Positions 39,960 through 50,060 of a DNA stretch of 64,000 nucleotides are shown here, in pieces. The DNA lies in the NCBI RefSeq assembly GCF_003474435.1, contig NZ_QRNF01000010.1:35569-99568 (forward strand). The letters run 5' to 3'. A program made the translations under genes and the position numbers. This DNA comes from Ruminococcus sp. AF46-10NS (lineage in GTDB: Bacteria > Bacillota > Clostridia > Lachnospirales > Lachnospiraceae). How positions within the stretch are numbered: the stretch's first letter is position 1; each line of letters begins with the position of its first letter. The notes beneath the pieces were generated by a model. It was not told the DNA's origin. It saw only the letters and a program-made list of their open reading frames with translations, and made no database searches.

Positions 39960-40892
39960 TCAGCTGTTTTCCGGTGATCTCCAGGATACATCATTCAGTG
40001 TAGGCAGCTCAGAAAAGACTCTTCCAAAAGAAATATCCTGGCTCTGCAGATAATTAAGCAGCCGGATCAGGTTATGCTTTGCATCTGTACAGCGTACAGT
40101 CAGCACCTGTTTTTCGTACCGGACATCAAAAACATGTTCCAGCGTACGGATGTCCTGAAGATTTTTTTCCTCCAGAACAATAGCTTCCACAGTAACAGTC
40201 TCGCCTGTTTTGATCATCTGTTTCAATTCTTCTTTTGTTCCCTGAGCGATGACTCTTCCGTGATCCATAATGGCGATCCTGGTACAGATCTGCTCCACTT
40301 CTTCCATGTAATGGGATGTGTAGATAATTGTGGAACCCTGCTGGTTCAGTGTCTGGATTCCTTCCAGGATCTTGTTTCTGCTCTGTGGGTCTACTGCTAC
40401 GGTTGGCTCATCCATGATGATCAGCCTTGGTTTGTGAGCGATTCCGCAGGCAATGTTCAATCTGCGCAAAAGACCTCCTGAAAGCTTCTTCGGGTACATT
40501 TTGCGGAAATCTTCAAGACCTGTAAATTCAATGGCGTCCTCCACCAGCTCTTTTCTCCGTTTCTTGTCTCTTATGTAAAGACCACAGAAATAATCGATAT
40601 TTTCCTGCACTGTCAGCTCATCAAAAACTGCTACATTCTGAAGCACGATTCCGATCTGTTCCTTGATCTTATAGCTGTCCGGTTTCATCTCTTCACCGAA
40701 AATCTTTACTTCACCTCTGTCATATTTCAGAAGTGACAAAAGGCAGCTGATGGCCGTTGTCTTTCCTGAACCGTTGGGGCCAAGCAGTCCGAATATCTCA
40801 CCCTCCCGGATATCCAGCTCCAGATGATTCAGTGCGGTAAGATCGCCATATCGTTTTACCAGATTTTCTATGTGAACCATACTCTTTGACAT
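39960..40892 (-). CDS. ABC transporter ATP-binding protein (C-terminal tail frameshifted)
   Basis: A 310-residue NatA-type ATPase as written. It has Walker A GLLGPNGSGKTTA, Q loop IGIVLQNVAVFDELTVQENI, signature KKLSGGLLRRLNIAC, Walker B LIIMDEPTVAVDP, and H loop YTSHYMEEVEQI. The C-terminal end NDVSWRSPENS departs from the usual NDVFLEITGK. Restoring one T near 39986 (gtatcctgg read as gtattcctgg) gives NDVFLEITGKQLRD and a stop at 39952-39954. It is the first gene of the ABC operon. The promoter lies in the gap shared with the histidine kinase gene. Confidence 0.93.
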   Translation of the reverse strand: MSKSMVHIENLVKRYGDLTALNHLELDIREGEIFGLLGPNGSGKTTAISCLLSLLKYDRGEVKIFGEEMKPDSYKIKEQIGIVLQNVAVFDELTVQENIDYFCGLYIRDKKRRKELVEDAIEFTGLEDFRKMYPKKLSGGLLRRLNIACGIAHKPRLIIMDEPTVAVDPQSRNKILEGIQTLNQQGSTIIYTSHYMEEVEQICTRIAIMDHGRVIAQGTKEELKQMIKTGETVTVEAIVLEEKNLQDIRTLEHVFDVRYEKQVLTVRCTDAKHNLIRLLNYLQSQDISFGRVFSELPTLNDVSWRSPENS

Positions 40893-40965
40893 ATATTTCC
40901 CTCCCTTTTCCTGTCCGTTAAACAGATCTTTCCTGTTTTACTGCAGAAATTCATATTTCTTCTAT

Positions 40966-41037
40966 GATGTCATTATATCCTTTTCTTCTGTCTGCTCCAA
41001 GTGTCGGATGTCATTATCTGCGAATGACAAATGTCAT
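40966..41037. promoter_or_regulatory. ABC operon promoter and repeated TGTCAT operator
   Basis: On the minus strand TTGGAG (40995-41000), 17 bases, TATAAT (40972-40977) forms the ABC operon promoter. GATGTCATTAT occurs at 40966-40976 (overlapping the -10) and again at 41007-41017. The palindrome ATGACA-AA-TGTCAT is at 41024-41037, directly upstream of the -35. It is a good candidate for the binding site of the NarL-type regulator encoded at 42391. Confidence 0.6.
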
Positions 41038-41144
41038 GTCTTTCGTAAGAGCACAGATTTTTCTTTGCAGGGAAGGAACCGGTATATTATAATAAAGGCA
41101 CGTTGATTTCAGAAATAATTCTGAGAAAGGAGGGTTTATTTTTT

Positions 41145-42326
41145 ATGCGTTATTTCACAGATTCCATCCTATTGCTTTTATACAGTACTTTAACATTTTT
41201 TTATGTGCCTGCAGATCAGGCTCTTGTGTTCGCCTTCCTTTTTGCAGTGATCCTCAGCTGCATTACTTATTTGTTCAGGGCATGTAAAACAGAATCCGGT
41301 TCACACAATTCTCTATCTTTATTGAAATGCTCCGGAAATATCATTCCTGTTCTTGCAGGAAGTTATGTGATCTTTGGATTATGTTCCCTGTGGTTTTCGG
41401 ATCTTCTTCTGTTTTTCCCACTGCTTCTGTATCAGACTTTATCTTCCGGACTTTTTCTGCTGGCAACGGCTGAACTTCCATTCTGGGGATTTCTGTTTTT
41501 TCAGATCAACGACTTTCCGACAGTTCTTTCTATACTTGGGATTTTAGGTTTCGTCCTTTCATTTTTTCTCTGGCTCTATGCCGGAAAATATCAGGCTCTT
41601 TACCAGGATTTTCATCAGATCCGGGATGACAGTGAGGAACATACGCTTCTTCTTTCTAAAAAAAACAAGGCACTTCTGGAAAAACAGGATTACGAGATCT
41701 ATGCTGCTACATTGCGAGAGCGAAACAGAATTGCCAGAGAGATCCATGATAATGTGGGACATGTGCTTTCCCGTTCTATCCTTATGACTGCTGCCTGCAA
41801 AACCATAAATAAAGATGAAGCTCTTGCTCCTCTTCTGGAAAATCTGGAAGCTTCCCTGAATGATGCCATGAACAGCATCCGTTCCAGTGTCCATGATCTT
41901 CACGATGATGCGGTGGATCTGGAAGATGCCATAAAAGGACTTGTAAAGGATTTCACCTTCTGTCCGATAGCCCTTACTTATGATATGTCCAGGCAGGTTC
42001 CAAGGGAGGTGAAATACAGTCTGATCAGTATTACAAAAGAAGGCCTTTCCAATGTGATGCGGCATAGTAATGCAGATTCCGTGAATATTCTTCTGCGTGA
42101 GCATCCTGCACTTTATCAGCTGTGCATTGAGGATAATGGAACATCGGGAAATGAAATTCCGGATATTCAAACTGAATCAGACAGTGATAAGATGAATAAT
42201 ATTTCCGATGGTATGGGACTGTCCAATATCCGGGACCGTGTAAAGTCACTGGGTGGTACGGTCCAGATTACGCAGGAGAAGGGTTTTCGGATCTTTGTAA
42301 CGATCCCGAAATCTGTTTCTAATTGA
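41145..42326 (+). CDS. Sensor histidine kinase, NarL/LiaS type
   Basis: A 393-residue membrane kinase (ATG 41145, MRYFTDSILLLLY, behind aaaggagg). About five or six helices occupy residues 5-145. A coiled-coil link leads to the HisKA_3 box RERNRIAREIHDNVGHVLSR (phospho-His 201). The ATPase domain has the N-box-like ITKEGLSNVMRHSNAD, DNGTSG, and GMGLSNIRDRVKSLGG. It lies divergent to the ABC operon and just upstream of its response regulator gene. The arrangement suggests that it senses an antimicrobial or envelope stress and controls the exporter. Confidence 0.93.
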   Translation: MRYFTDSILLLLYSTLTFFYVPADQALVFAFLFAVILSCITYLFRACKTESGSHNSLSLLKCSGNIIPVLAGSYVIFGLCSLWFSDLLLFFPLLLYQTLSSGLFLLATAELPFWGFLFFQINDFPTVLSILGILGFVLSFFLWLYAGKYQALYQDFHQIRDDSEEHTLLLSKKNKALLEKQDYEIYAATLRERNRIAREIHDNVGHVLSRSILMTAACKTINKDEALAPLLENLEASLNDAMNSIRSSVHDLHDDAVDLEDAIKGLVKDFTFCPIALTYDMSRQVPREVKYSLISITKEGLSNVMRHSNADSVNILLREHPALYQLCIEDNGTSGNEIPDIQTESDSDKMNNISDGMGLSNIRDRVKSLGGTVQITQEKGFRIFVTIPKSVSN

Positions 42327-42390
42327 AGCAGTCTGTTTTTTCTGCTCTGTAATTTAATTTTTTTTCAACTCATAAACAGGAGATTTTGAC

Positions 42391-43010
42391 ATGAAAATTA
42401 TAATCGTAGACGATGATTGCCTGGTTGCAGGTGCATTAAAAACCATTCTTGAGGCAAACCCGGATATCAAAGTGACTGCCACCGGCTCTGATGGTGAAGA
42501 AGCCTGTGCTCTGTACAGAGAGTATCTTCCGGATATTCTTCTGATGGATATCCGTATGAAGGAATGGATGGACTGGAAGCTTCCAGAAAGATCCTGGGTG
42601 AATTTCCGGAGGCAAAGATTCTTCTTCTGACTACTTTTTCCGATGATGAATATATTGTAAAAGCCCTCCGCCTTGGCACAAAGGGATATCTTCTGAAGCA
42701 GAATTATACCAGCATTTTTCCGGCTTTGCAGGCAGTCTATTCCGGACAGACTGTATTCGGCACGGAGATCATGTCCAAGATCCCGGAGCTTCTGCAGTCT
42801 TCCGGTGGATTTGATTATACTTCCCGGGATATCACTGAACGGGAACTGGATATCATCCGGCTGATCGCCAACGGATACAGCAATAAGGAGATTGCCGCAG
42901 AACTTTTTCTCAGTGAGGGAACTGTACGGAATTATCTCAGTTCCATTCTGGATAAATTGCAGCTGAGGGATCGGACACAGGTTGCTGTGTTTTATTATCA
43001 ACATAAATAA
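42391..43010 (+). CDS. Response regulator, NarL/FixJ family (frameshifted)
   Basis: Partner of the kinase 64 bases upstream. The receiver domain starts MKIIIVDDDCLVAGAL and has phospho-Asp 53 in ILLMDIRMKGMDGLE. The LuxR-type helix-turn-helix is LTERELDIIRLIANGYSNKE with the recognition helix SEGTVRNYLSSILDKL. The frame breaks right after MDIRMK: one G is missing near 42562 (aaggaatgg for aagggaatgg). With it restored, the protein is a normal 206 residues. As written, the product would be 79 residues with no DNA-binding domain; a sequence error is likely. Confidence 0.88.
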
Positions 43011-43021
43011 GGAGAACTATA

Positions 43022-44138
43022 ATGAACCGCTATCTTACTATCCATATCCCGGAAACAGCTGTTCCGATGCCTGTCTCCCGCTTTCTTCACACTCAGGCCG
43101 GTCTTACAAAAAAGCAGATCAGCCAGGCAAAGTTCCGCCCCGGTGGTATCAAAAAAACGGCCAGCAATGCCGGGTAACGGAAACAGCTTATCCCGGAGAT
43201 CAGATCATGGTATGCCTGGAAACAGATGATGTGGATTCTGCACAGCTGGAATCTGCGACTTTCACTGTCAATTCAGACCATCACAAGTCCTGTTTCCATC
43301 ATTCTACAGACTCAACCTTTTGTTCCTATTCTACTTCTGATGCCTGCTGTTTATCAGCTTCACCTTCTCATTTTTTTCCTGAACTGGAAATCCTCTACGA
43401 AGACCAGGACATTCTTGCCATAAACAAACCGGCCGGAATAGTCACACACCCTTCTGGTTCTCACTACAGTGACAGTCTATCCAACCAGGTAGCTTCCTAT
43501 TTCCGTTCCAAAGGAGAGCCTACCAAAGTCCGTTCTATCGGGCGATTGGATAAGGAACCTCCGGTATCCTGCTCTTTGCCAAGAACCAGACTGCTGCCGC
43601 CAGATTGCAGAACCAGCGTGAAGAGGGGATTTCAGAGAAAACCTATCTGGCTGCGGTTTCCGGTCCCATGCCTGTGGATACAGATGGAACTTTTCACAGG
43701 ATCACTGTTCCCCTTGCGCCGGACCCGGATAACCGCCTGAAAATGATCATATCTACGGATGGCACGCTTCCCGAAAGTAAACATGCGGAAACTTTTTATT
43801 CTGTTCTGAAATCAACCGGCTCCGATACAGCAGCTCCGGTCTCCCTTGTAATGCTCCGTCTGAAAACCGGCCGCACCCATCAGATCCGTGTGCACATGGC
43901 ATCTCTCGGGCATCCTCTTCTGGGCGATTCCCTGTACTGTTTATCGGATATGTCGAATCATTTTTCCCGGGCTGCACTCCACGCATGGAAGCTTAACTTT
44001 CAACTGCCATTTCCAATTGACGAAGCTGCTTCCGACACCCCGTCTTCCATGCTTCATAACAAAAATGCAAAAAAAGAAATCTCCCTGGAAGCACCCCTCC
44101 CGGAAGATTTCAAAAAATTCTATGAAACGATATTCTGA
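43022..44138 (+). CDS. RluA-family pseudouridine synthase (two frameshifts)
   Basis: Isomerises a uridine in rRNA or tRNA to pseudouridine. ATG 43022 (MNRYLTIHIPETAVPMPVS) follows aggagaac. An S4-like N-terminal region comes first, then the catalytic domain with LEILYEDQDILAINKPAGIV and the catalytic RLDKETSG. Further on comes LKTGRTHQIRVHMASLGHPLLGD. The first break is at an A run at 43151-43157 (seven A where eight fit); the second is near 43557 (aa for aaa), inside RLDKETSG. The repaired length is 372 residues. It converges on the MATE gene, which it overlaps by 19 bases. Both breaks look like homopolymer errors. Confidence 0.85.
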
Positions 44139-45525
44139 AGCCATACGCCTTTTTTTACAAGGATAAATCCAATGACACATTTCATCATATCCGCAGCCTG
44201 AACCATTGCATAGATTGCAAGTACAGGCAGACCTGTAAACCGGCTTAAGGTAAATGCGATCGTCACACTTACCACCCAGATAAACACACTGTCAAACAGA
44301 AATGTAACGATGGTCTTTCCGCCGGAACGCAAGGTAAAATACGTTGCATGCAGGAATGCATTCTGCGGCATGAAAAATGCTGTGATCATAATAAAATATT
44401 TTGCCAGAGTACGTGCCTCAGCATTGGTATTGTAAAGCCTTGGAAACAGTGGTGCCATCACAAACATCACGGCTGCCACGCAGGTACAGCAGAACACAGA
44501 GAATGCGATCATCTTGTTGTCCGTATCTCTGGCTTCCTTCATCTTACCTGCCCCCAGAAGCTGTCCTACAACAATGGCTACCGAATCTCCAAGTGCAATA
44601 AATACGATATTAAATACATTGTTGATGGTATTGGAAATATTTAATCCCGCAACCACGTTCAGTCCACGGACTGAATAACACTGTGTCAGCATGGCCACTC
44701 CTGCTGCCCATAAGGTCTCATTCAGAAGCAGCGGGGTTCCCTTAATAAGTATCTTCTTTGTCAGGTTCGCCGGAACCTTTAATGTTGAATACAGCCCCTG
44801 TGCAAAAATATTCTTTTCTGTATGCTTATGTGTCCAGCTCAGGACAATGCAGGCTTCCACATATCTGGAGAGCACTGTGGCAACAGCCGCACCTCTTACT
44901 CCCATTTCCGGGAAGCCGAATTTTCCATAGATCAGAAGATAATTAAATATCAGATTGATCAGCACTGCCACGATCCCGGCCTTCATTGGAAGTACAGTCT
45001 CACCGCATTCACGTAAGGTACTTGCATAGACCTGCACCATCATAAATGGCGGAAGTCCAGAAGCATGATCCATAAATACTGTTTCCCATAAATAAGAGTA
45101 TCCCTAATTTCCTGTGCGGTTCCGTCACCTTTTAAATACATGCTGATCAGTGAACCCCCTGCTGTCAGAAACAGTATAATAGTGATCGCTGTCAGAATCA
45201 CTGCCATCCACAGTTTATAACGAAGTGTCTGGCGGACACCCTCATGATCCTTCTGTCCGAAATACTGTGCTGTAAAAATTCCCGCTCCGGACACCCCGCC
45301 GAAAATGCATAGATTATATACAAAGATCAGCTGATTGACGATCGCTGCTCCAGACATTTGTTCTGTACCGATACGACCGATCATAATATTGTCCAGAAGA
45401 CTGACAAAATTTGTGATTCCGTTCTGTACCATGATCGGTACCGCAATAGACAGGACCATCAGATAAAATCTCTTATCTCCTACGAACTTTCGGAAAAAAG
45501 AAGATTTCTCTTTTACCTTCTCCAT
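44120..45525 (-). CDS. MATE family efflux transporter (frameshifted)
   Basis: Cation-coupled exporter of the DinF/NorM group. The N-terminal part has DKRFYLMVLSIAVPIMVQNG, IGRIGTEQMSGAAIVNQ and GAGIFTAQYFGQKDHEGVRQ. The second part carries on with LPPFMMVQVYASTLRECGET and IFNYLLIYGKFGFPEMGVRGA, with 12 helices in total. The frame breaks near 45058, where one G is missing (ctggactt for ctgggactt) between WIMLL and GLPPF. The repaired protein has 468 residues, a normal length. As written the gene is split; a sequence error is likely. Confidence 0.87.
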
Positions 45526-45572
45526 AAATTCTTCCTCCTTGTTTTTCGTTTTCCTTCATCCAAAATTCTCCA

Positions 45573-45606
45573 CAAAAAGAAGACTGCCCACCCGAAACAG
45601 TCTTCC
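45573..45606 (-). terminator. Terminator of the GPH-GH5-GH43 operon
   Basis: On the minus strand, gaagactg / cagtcttc with an 11-base loop followed by five T. It lies between the GH43 stop and the MATE start. Confidence 0.8.
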
Positions 45607-45698
45607 CCTTCGTAAGCGTTGTAGCTACTACCTTACTACAAACTTCTTTTATTTTCAATAGTCTTTATAACGATAAATCCCCGTTTTTTTGTATCTTT

Positions 45699-47345
45699 TT
45701 ACTCCACCATACGGCTCTCATCTGCAATATATTCAAAGTAGTCAAAGTCCGCACATTTTTTGTGTAGAACGCGGTCTGCACAGGTGATCCCCACCATGGT
45801 TCCTGTAAATTCTCCGTACTTACAGTACTCATCAGAAAATCTTGTGGTGTCAAAGATACGTCCGATCTTTTCATAAGTTTCTCCGTCATAGCTCCACTCG
45901 AACCAGGATTTTCTTCCCTCTATATAAAGTCTCAGATAAACCGGTTTATCTTCTACCGGAATTCTGGTATTCAGAAACTCTGTTTTTTCTCCGTTTTCCA
46001 GATGGATGATGGACAGGGCGCTCTGTCCCAGAGTTTCACTGTAATATTTCCGGAGATTGATGTAATTCATGTTGTCGTAATACAGGATCAGACCTGCGCT
46101 GTGCTGATGTACTTCCGGTGTGAATTCCATCTTTGTGGTGATCCGCGCATAGACGCTTGTGAGCTTTCTGGCCAGGATACTTACCTTGTTGAGAGAGGTT
46201 CTGGATTCCTGTCCACGAAGACGCACATAGCCTTTTCTTGCTTTCACATCCGCAAAACGCTGAGGCATGATCCTTGGAGAATAATAAAAGTTTCCAAGTT
46301 CATCCCCATCAAAATCATCAAAGTCCGGAGCTTTTTCCATCGGATATTCCGGAAGGGATGTTTCCGGCACCTCAAGCTTCGCCAGATTGCTTCCATCCGC
46401 CATGCGAAGCCAGTTATCTTCTGTCCACATCATTTTCTGGATAGCTGTCTCTCTTCCAAGTGTACAGCGAAGCTCCGGTACAAACGGTCTGGAACAGAGA
46501 TGAACCAGATAAACTTCTCCTGTTGGAAGCTCCACATAGCTTCCGTGACCGGATTTCTGAAGTACAGAGTCCGGATTATAGTACTTTGGTTTCAGATGAT
46601 CCGGATCCTGACGCTCATAGGATTCTCCTGGAACACTGGTAACGATAGGATTCTTCGGATCTTTTTCATATGGTCCCCAGACATTTCCGGAACGTCCCAT
46701 GGTAACACAATGATTGTATCCAGTTCCACCCTCTGCACACATGATGTAATAGTACCCGCCTCGTTTTGTAAGGTGCGGTGCTTCGATGCAGCCACGGTCT
46801 GTACCGCCTCTCCATATCCGCTTCGGATAACCGATGATCTCTTTTTTTTCAGGGGAATACTCTACCATGCAGATAGCACCTGGCTTTTCATAGCCTTCTC
46901 TTGTCTCCCACTCCAGTGATACCACATATTTTTTGCCGTTTGTATCGTGGAAAAGGGACGCATCAAAGCCGGAGGAATGAAGGTAAACAGGCTCACTCCA
47001 CGGTCCGCGGATATCCTTTGCGCAGATCAGGAAATTGTCCACGTCAAAATATCTTGCATTCATGGAATTCATCACTCCGTAAACAACATAGAACATATCC
47101 TCTTCCTCACAGTAGGTCAGGCACGGAGCCCAGATTCCCTTTGCGCTTGGAAGTTTCTTGAGATCTACTTTTTCGTCATCTGTAATAACATGTGTATACA
47201 GTTCCCAGTTTTTCAGATCTTTTGAATGATAAACCGGAATTCCCGGAAACCATTCAAAAGTAGAAACTGCCATATAGTAATCATCGCCTTTCCGGCAGAT
47301 GCACGGATCCGGATTGAAACCCGGAAGTATTGGATTTATAATCAT
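45699..47345 (-). CDS. GH43 beta-xylosidase/alpha-arabinofuranosidase
   Basis: A 548-residue intracellular glycosidase (no signal peptide). The five-blade propeller has the catalytic base D13 in NPDPCICR, the pKa-modulating D128 in GFDASLF, and the acid E188 in RGCIEAPHL. A C-terminal beta-sandwich (about residues 340-540, with GNFYYSPRIMPQRFA) is as in beta-xylosidases of GH43 subfamily 11. It overlaps the end of the GH5 gene by four bases (ATGA), so they are translationally coupled. It would cleave short xylo- or arabino-oligosaccharides brought in by the GPH symporter. Confidence 0.93.
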   Translation of the reverse strand: MIINPILPGFNPDPCICRKGDDYYMAVSTFEWFPGIPVYHSKDLKNWELYTHVITDDEKVDLKKLPSAKGIWAPCLTYCEEEDMFYVVYGVMNSMNARYFDVDNFLICAKDIRGPWSEPVYLHSSGFDASLFHDTNGKKYVVSLEWETREGYEKPGAICMVEYSPEKKEIIGYPKRIWRGGTDRGCIEAPHLTKRGGYYYIMCAEGGTGYNHCVTMGRSGNVWGPYEKDPKNPIVTSVPGESYERQDPDHLKPKYYNPDSVLQKSGHGSYVELPTGEVYLVHLCSRPFVPELRCTLGRETAIQKMMWTEDNWLRMADGSNLAKLEVPETSLPEYPMEKAPDFDDFDGDELGNFYYSPRIMPQRFADVKARKGYVRLRGQESRTSLNKVSILARKLTSVYARITTKMEFTPEVHQHSAGLILYYDNMNYINLRKYYSETLGQSALSIIHLENGEKTEFLNTRIPVEDKPVYLRLYIEGRKSWFEWSYDGETYEKIGRIFDTTRFSDEYCKYGEFTGTMVGITCADRVLHKKCADFDYFEYIADESRMVE

Positions 47346-48523
47346 ATTATTTTTCTCCTTTCCGGCCGAAACCAGCCAAAATCAACGCACCGTCCCAGAT
47401 CCCAGCTGTCCCAGCCGATCCAGCCCGGAGTATTCACGGTATCTGTAAGCAGCTTATAGCTCCAGTAAAAATATCCGCTGCATTTATCCCAAAGCTCCAG
47501 CTGTGCCTTCGCCAAAGTCGCATAGATTTCTTTTTTCTCTTCTGTGGAAAGACTTTCCCGTTCGCTTCCTTCCACTCCGTTGAGCACACTCTGTCCGCCT
47601 TTTGTATCACAGCCGCATGCAAGGGAATTGAAGAGACACCATTCACCGCAGATCACCGGGAAATATTTTTCCATCTCCGTAATCTGTGGTTCCAGCTCCT
47701 CACGCACGTATTTCAGATATCCCTCGATCGTCTGACTGCAGCCTCTTGCCTCTGCCACCATCAGATACTGATGAGTATCCAGAATCACATTGGAATATTT
47801 TTCTTCCTGCATAAAGTCCTTCCACGCCATCAGCTCAAAGCCGTCGTGGAGCACAACGTATTTTTCCTTTGGCATGTAAGTACTGATCCGATCGTATGCT
47901 TCCAGATAAAATTTTCTTAAGAATTCCATGGTGATCGGGGCTGAGCCTTTTGCCAGCTCCGGATCTGCCGGTGCATAACGGTTCTGCACATCCATAGTCT
48001 CCCACATATTCTCAGTTACAGGTTCATTCAACGGCTGTATGCCAAACAGACCTTTTCTATGACCGTATCGTTTTGCCAGACGTTCCAGAACTCCAAGAAC
48101 AAATTCTACCTCATCCGGATTCTGTGCCCATTTACACACGCCGCTGATTCCACCGTTATCAAAACCATTCTGGCTTAACGGTACAGTGTGAAGATCGATC
48201 AGAATGGTAAGTCCGTACTTTTCCGCCCAGTTAAATGCTTTATCCAGTTCTTCAATGCAGCCGATAAATGGCTTTCTGTCCCCAAATATAAAATATGGTA
48301 CCGGAATACGGACAGAATCCATTCCCATTCTTTTTATGGTTACAAAATCTCTTTCTGTGATGTACTCCGAACGATGGATTTTTATCCTTGCTTCATATAC
48401 CTCCGGTGAAAGCTGCGTTGGAAGATAATACTCATCTTCCGCTGTTGTTCCCTCAAACAGGGCCGGGTTCATCCATTTCTCCAGAACCAGCCAATTTCCA
48501 AGATTTACGCCTTTTATATTCAT
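47342..48523 (-). CDS. GH5-family glycosidase (exo-1,3-glucanase-like)
   Basis: A 393-residue protein without a signal peptide. It starts MNIKGVNLGNWLVLEKWM, the typical beginning of exo-1,3-beta-glucanase-like GH5 members. Acid/base E167 is in IQPLNEPV and nucleophile E294 in VICGEW; DGFELMAW and LDTHQYL line the pocket. It lies between the symporter gene and the GH43 gene in one operon. Its cytoplasmic location implies action on imported oligosaccharides. The precise linkage cannot be decided; a beta-glucoside or beta-glucosyl-decorated hemicellulose fragment is most likely. Confidence 0.88.
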   Translation of the reverse strand: MNIKGVNLGNWLVLEKWMNPALFEGTTAEDEYYLPTQLSPEVYEARIKIHRSEYITERDFVTIKRMGMDSVRIPVPYFIFGDRKPFIGCIEELDKAFNWAEKYGLTILIDLHTVPLSQNGFDNGGISGVCKWAQNPDEVEFVLGVLERLAKRYGHRKGLFGIQPLNEPVTENMWETMDVQNRYAPADPELAKGSAPITMEFLRKFYLEAYDRISTYMPKEKYVVLHDGFELMAWKDFMQEEKYSNVILDTHQYLMVAEARGCSQTIEGYLKYVREELEPQITEMEKYFPVICGEWCLFNSLACGCDTKGGQSVLNGVEGSERESLSTEEKKEIYATLAKAQLELWDKCSGYFYWSYKLLTDTVNTPGWIGWDSWDLGRCVDFGWFRPERRKII

Positions 48524-48539
48524 ATCCGGTACTCTCCTT

Positions 48540-49910
48540 TTACTTCTGTGTACGCTTTTTCAGATCTTCGATGATTCCGGCAAATTCCTTGTCCAGATGA
48601 TAAAATTTCATGATCACAAGTCCGCATACATAAACTACGATCGGAATCCATACGAAGCAGATCTTAATAGAAGTCAGCGCAGATTCTGTCTGTACAGCTG
48701 CAGTTCCCACATAGCCGCCGATTTCCAGAATCAGTCCGAGAAGTGCAGATCCTATTCCGTTTCCGATCTTATATCCAAAGCTGCAGGCACTGTTTACAAG
48801 TCCCTCTGTACGGTAACCGGTTTTCCACTCACCATAATCGATCGTGTCGGAAACCATTGCCCACATAGTTGCACCGCCACAGGCATTACCAACACCACGG
48901 ATCACACTAGAAATCACAATGATCGCCATGGAACCACCGGAAAAATTCAGTACCAGCATTCCGATGATATCCAGGATAAGACCAATAGAAAATACATTTC
49001 TCTTTCCAAGTTTCTTAACCATCATGGCAATAAAGAACATTCCGCAGATCTGTACAATATTAAAAATACCGTTGATCGTACCTACCAGATTTTTGTCGCC
49101 GAGAATATCTTTTGCATAATATACAGTCGCACCACCGTTAACAGAATACATAAGGAAGAAAAGGGCAAGCATACCTGTCATCATGATCCAGTATTTGTTT
49201 TTGAAAAGTGCTTTGATACCTGTTACAAAAGGCACATCCTCTGCCTTTGTCTCTCCGCTGTTCTCAGATGCACGTACACGTTCCTTTGTTCCAAAGAAAG
49301 TAAATAAAAATGCTACGATTGCCACAAAGCCAAATACTACAAATGTTTTAGTCCATGCTGCTGCATTGTTTCCGAAGTGCTCCACCAGCGGAAGTGTAAA
49401 TGTATTAATCGTAAGTGTTCCGGCTGTTGCCAGAAGATTTCGAAAAATACTTAAAACAGAACGCTCATACGGATCCTGTGTCATCAGTGCGTTCAGTGCA
49501 GAATACGGTACATTGATTGCTGTATAAATCACTGTAGATACCAGATTATATGTGATAAACACATACACCAGCTTCGGGGTTGATGCCCAGGAAGCCGGAA
49601 CGGAAAACAGAAGGATTCCGGATATTGCAAACGGAATACACATCCGAAGGATCCATGGCCTTGCTTTTCCATACTTGGATTTTGTACGGTCAACGATCAC
49701 ACCCATGATAATATCACTGATTCCATCAAAAATACGCGAAACCATCATAATCGTTCCTACTGCTATCGCACTGACATCGGCATAGTCCGTATAATAGAAC
49801 AGCAGAAATGCTGACATTGCTGTATAAATAATGTTACATCCGAAATCACCACATCCATAGGAAAAACGTTCCAAAATTTTTCCAAAGGTCAATTTACTCT
49901 TTTGATTCAT
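48540..49910 (-). CDS. GPH-family sugar:cation symporter (locus A)
   Basis: A 456-residue transporter with 12 predicted helices, of the glycoside-pentoside-hexuronide:cation family (MelB, XylP relatives). It begins with KLTFGKILERFSYGCGDFGCNI. The MelB-type signature is IMMVSRIFDGISDIIMGVIVDRT, with SKYGKARPWIL right after. It is the first gene of an operon with GH5 and GH43, divergent from an AraC regulator. It imports a glycoside that the two enzymes then cut. Confidence 0.93.
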   Translation of the reverse strand: MNQKSKLTFGKILERFSYGCGDFGCNIIYTAMSAFLLFYYTDYADVSAIAVGTIMMVSRIFDGISDIIMGVIVDRTKSKYGKARPWILRMCIPFAISGILLFSVPASWASTPKLVYVFITYNLVSTVIYTAINVPYSALNALMTQDPYERSVLSIFRNLLATAGTLTINTFTLPLVEHFGNNAAAWTKTFVVFGFVAIVAFLFTFFGTKERVRASENSGETKAEDVPFVTGIKALFKNKYWIMMTGMLALFFLMYSVNGGATVYYAKDILGDKNLVGTINGIFNIVQICGMFFIAMMVKKLGKRNVFSIGLILDIIGMLVLNFSGGSMAIIVISSVIRGVGNACGGATMWAMVSDTIDYGEWKTGYRTEGLVNSACSFGYKIGNGIGSALLGLILEIGGYVGTAAVQTESALTSIKICFVWIPIVVYVCGLVIMKFYHLDKEFAGIIEDLKKRTQK

Positions 49911-49974
49911 ATTTTTTTACCTCTCCCTTTGTTTTATTTCGCATTTCCATGGCCATGGAGCTTTGTTTTATGGT

Positions 49975-50035
49975 ATTATACTATCATAACGATTCTGTAT
50001 CTATTAGGTCAAAAAAGCTCCAATATATAGGTCAA
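49975..50035 (-). promoter_or_regulatory. Locus A promoter with paired TAGGTCAA sites
   Basis: On the minus strand, a TATAAT -10 box (49975-49980) has no good -35 box. Directly upstream of that position, TAGGTCAA occurs twice on the plus strand in direct repeat (50005-50012 and 50028-50035), 23 bases apart. Two half-sites next to the -35 region is the usual plan of AraC-type activation. The divergent AraC gene begins at 50061. Confidence 0.55.
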
Positions 50036-50060
50036 TATTCTCTTTTTGCAGGAGGGTTTT

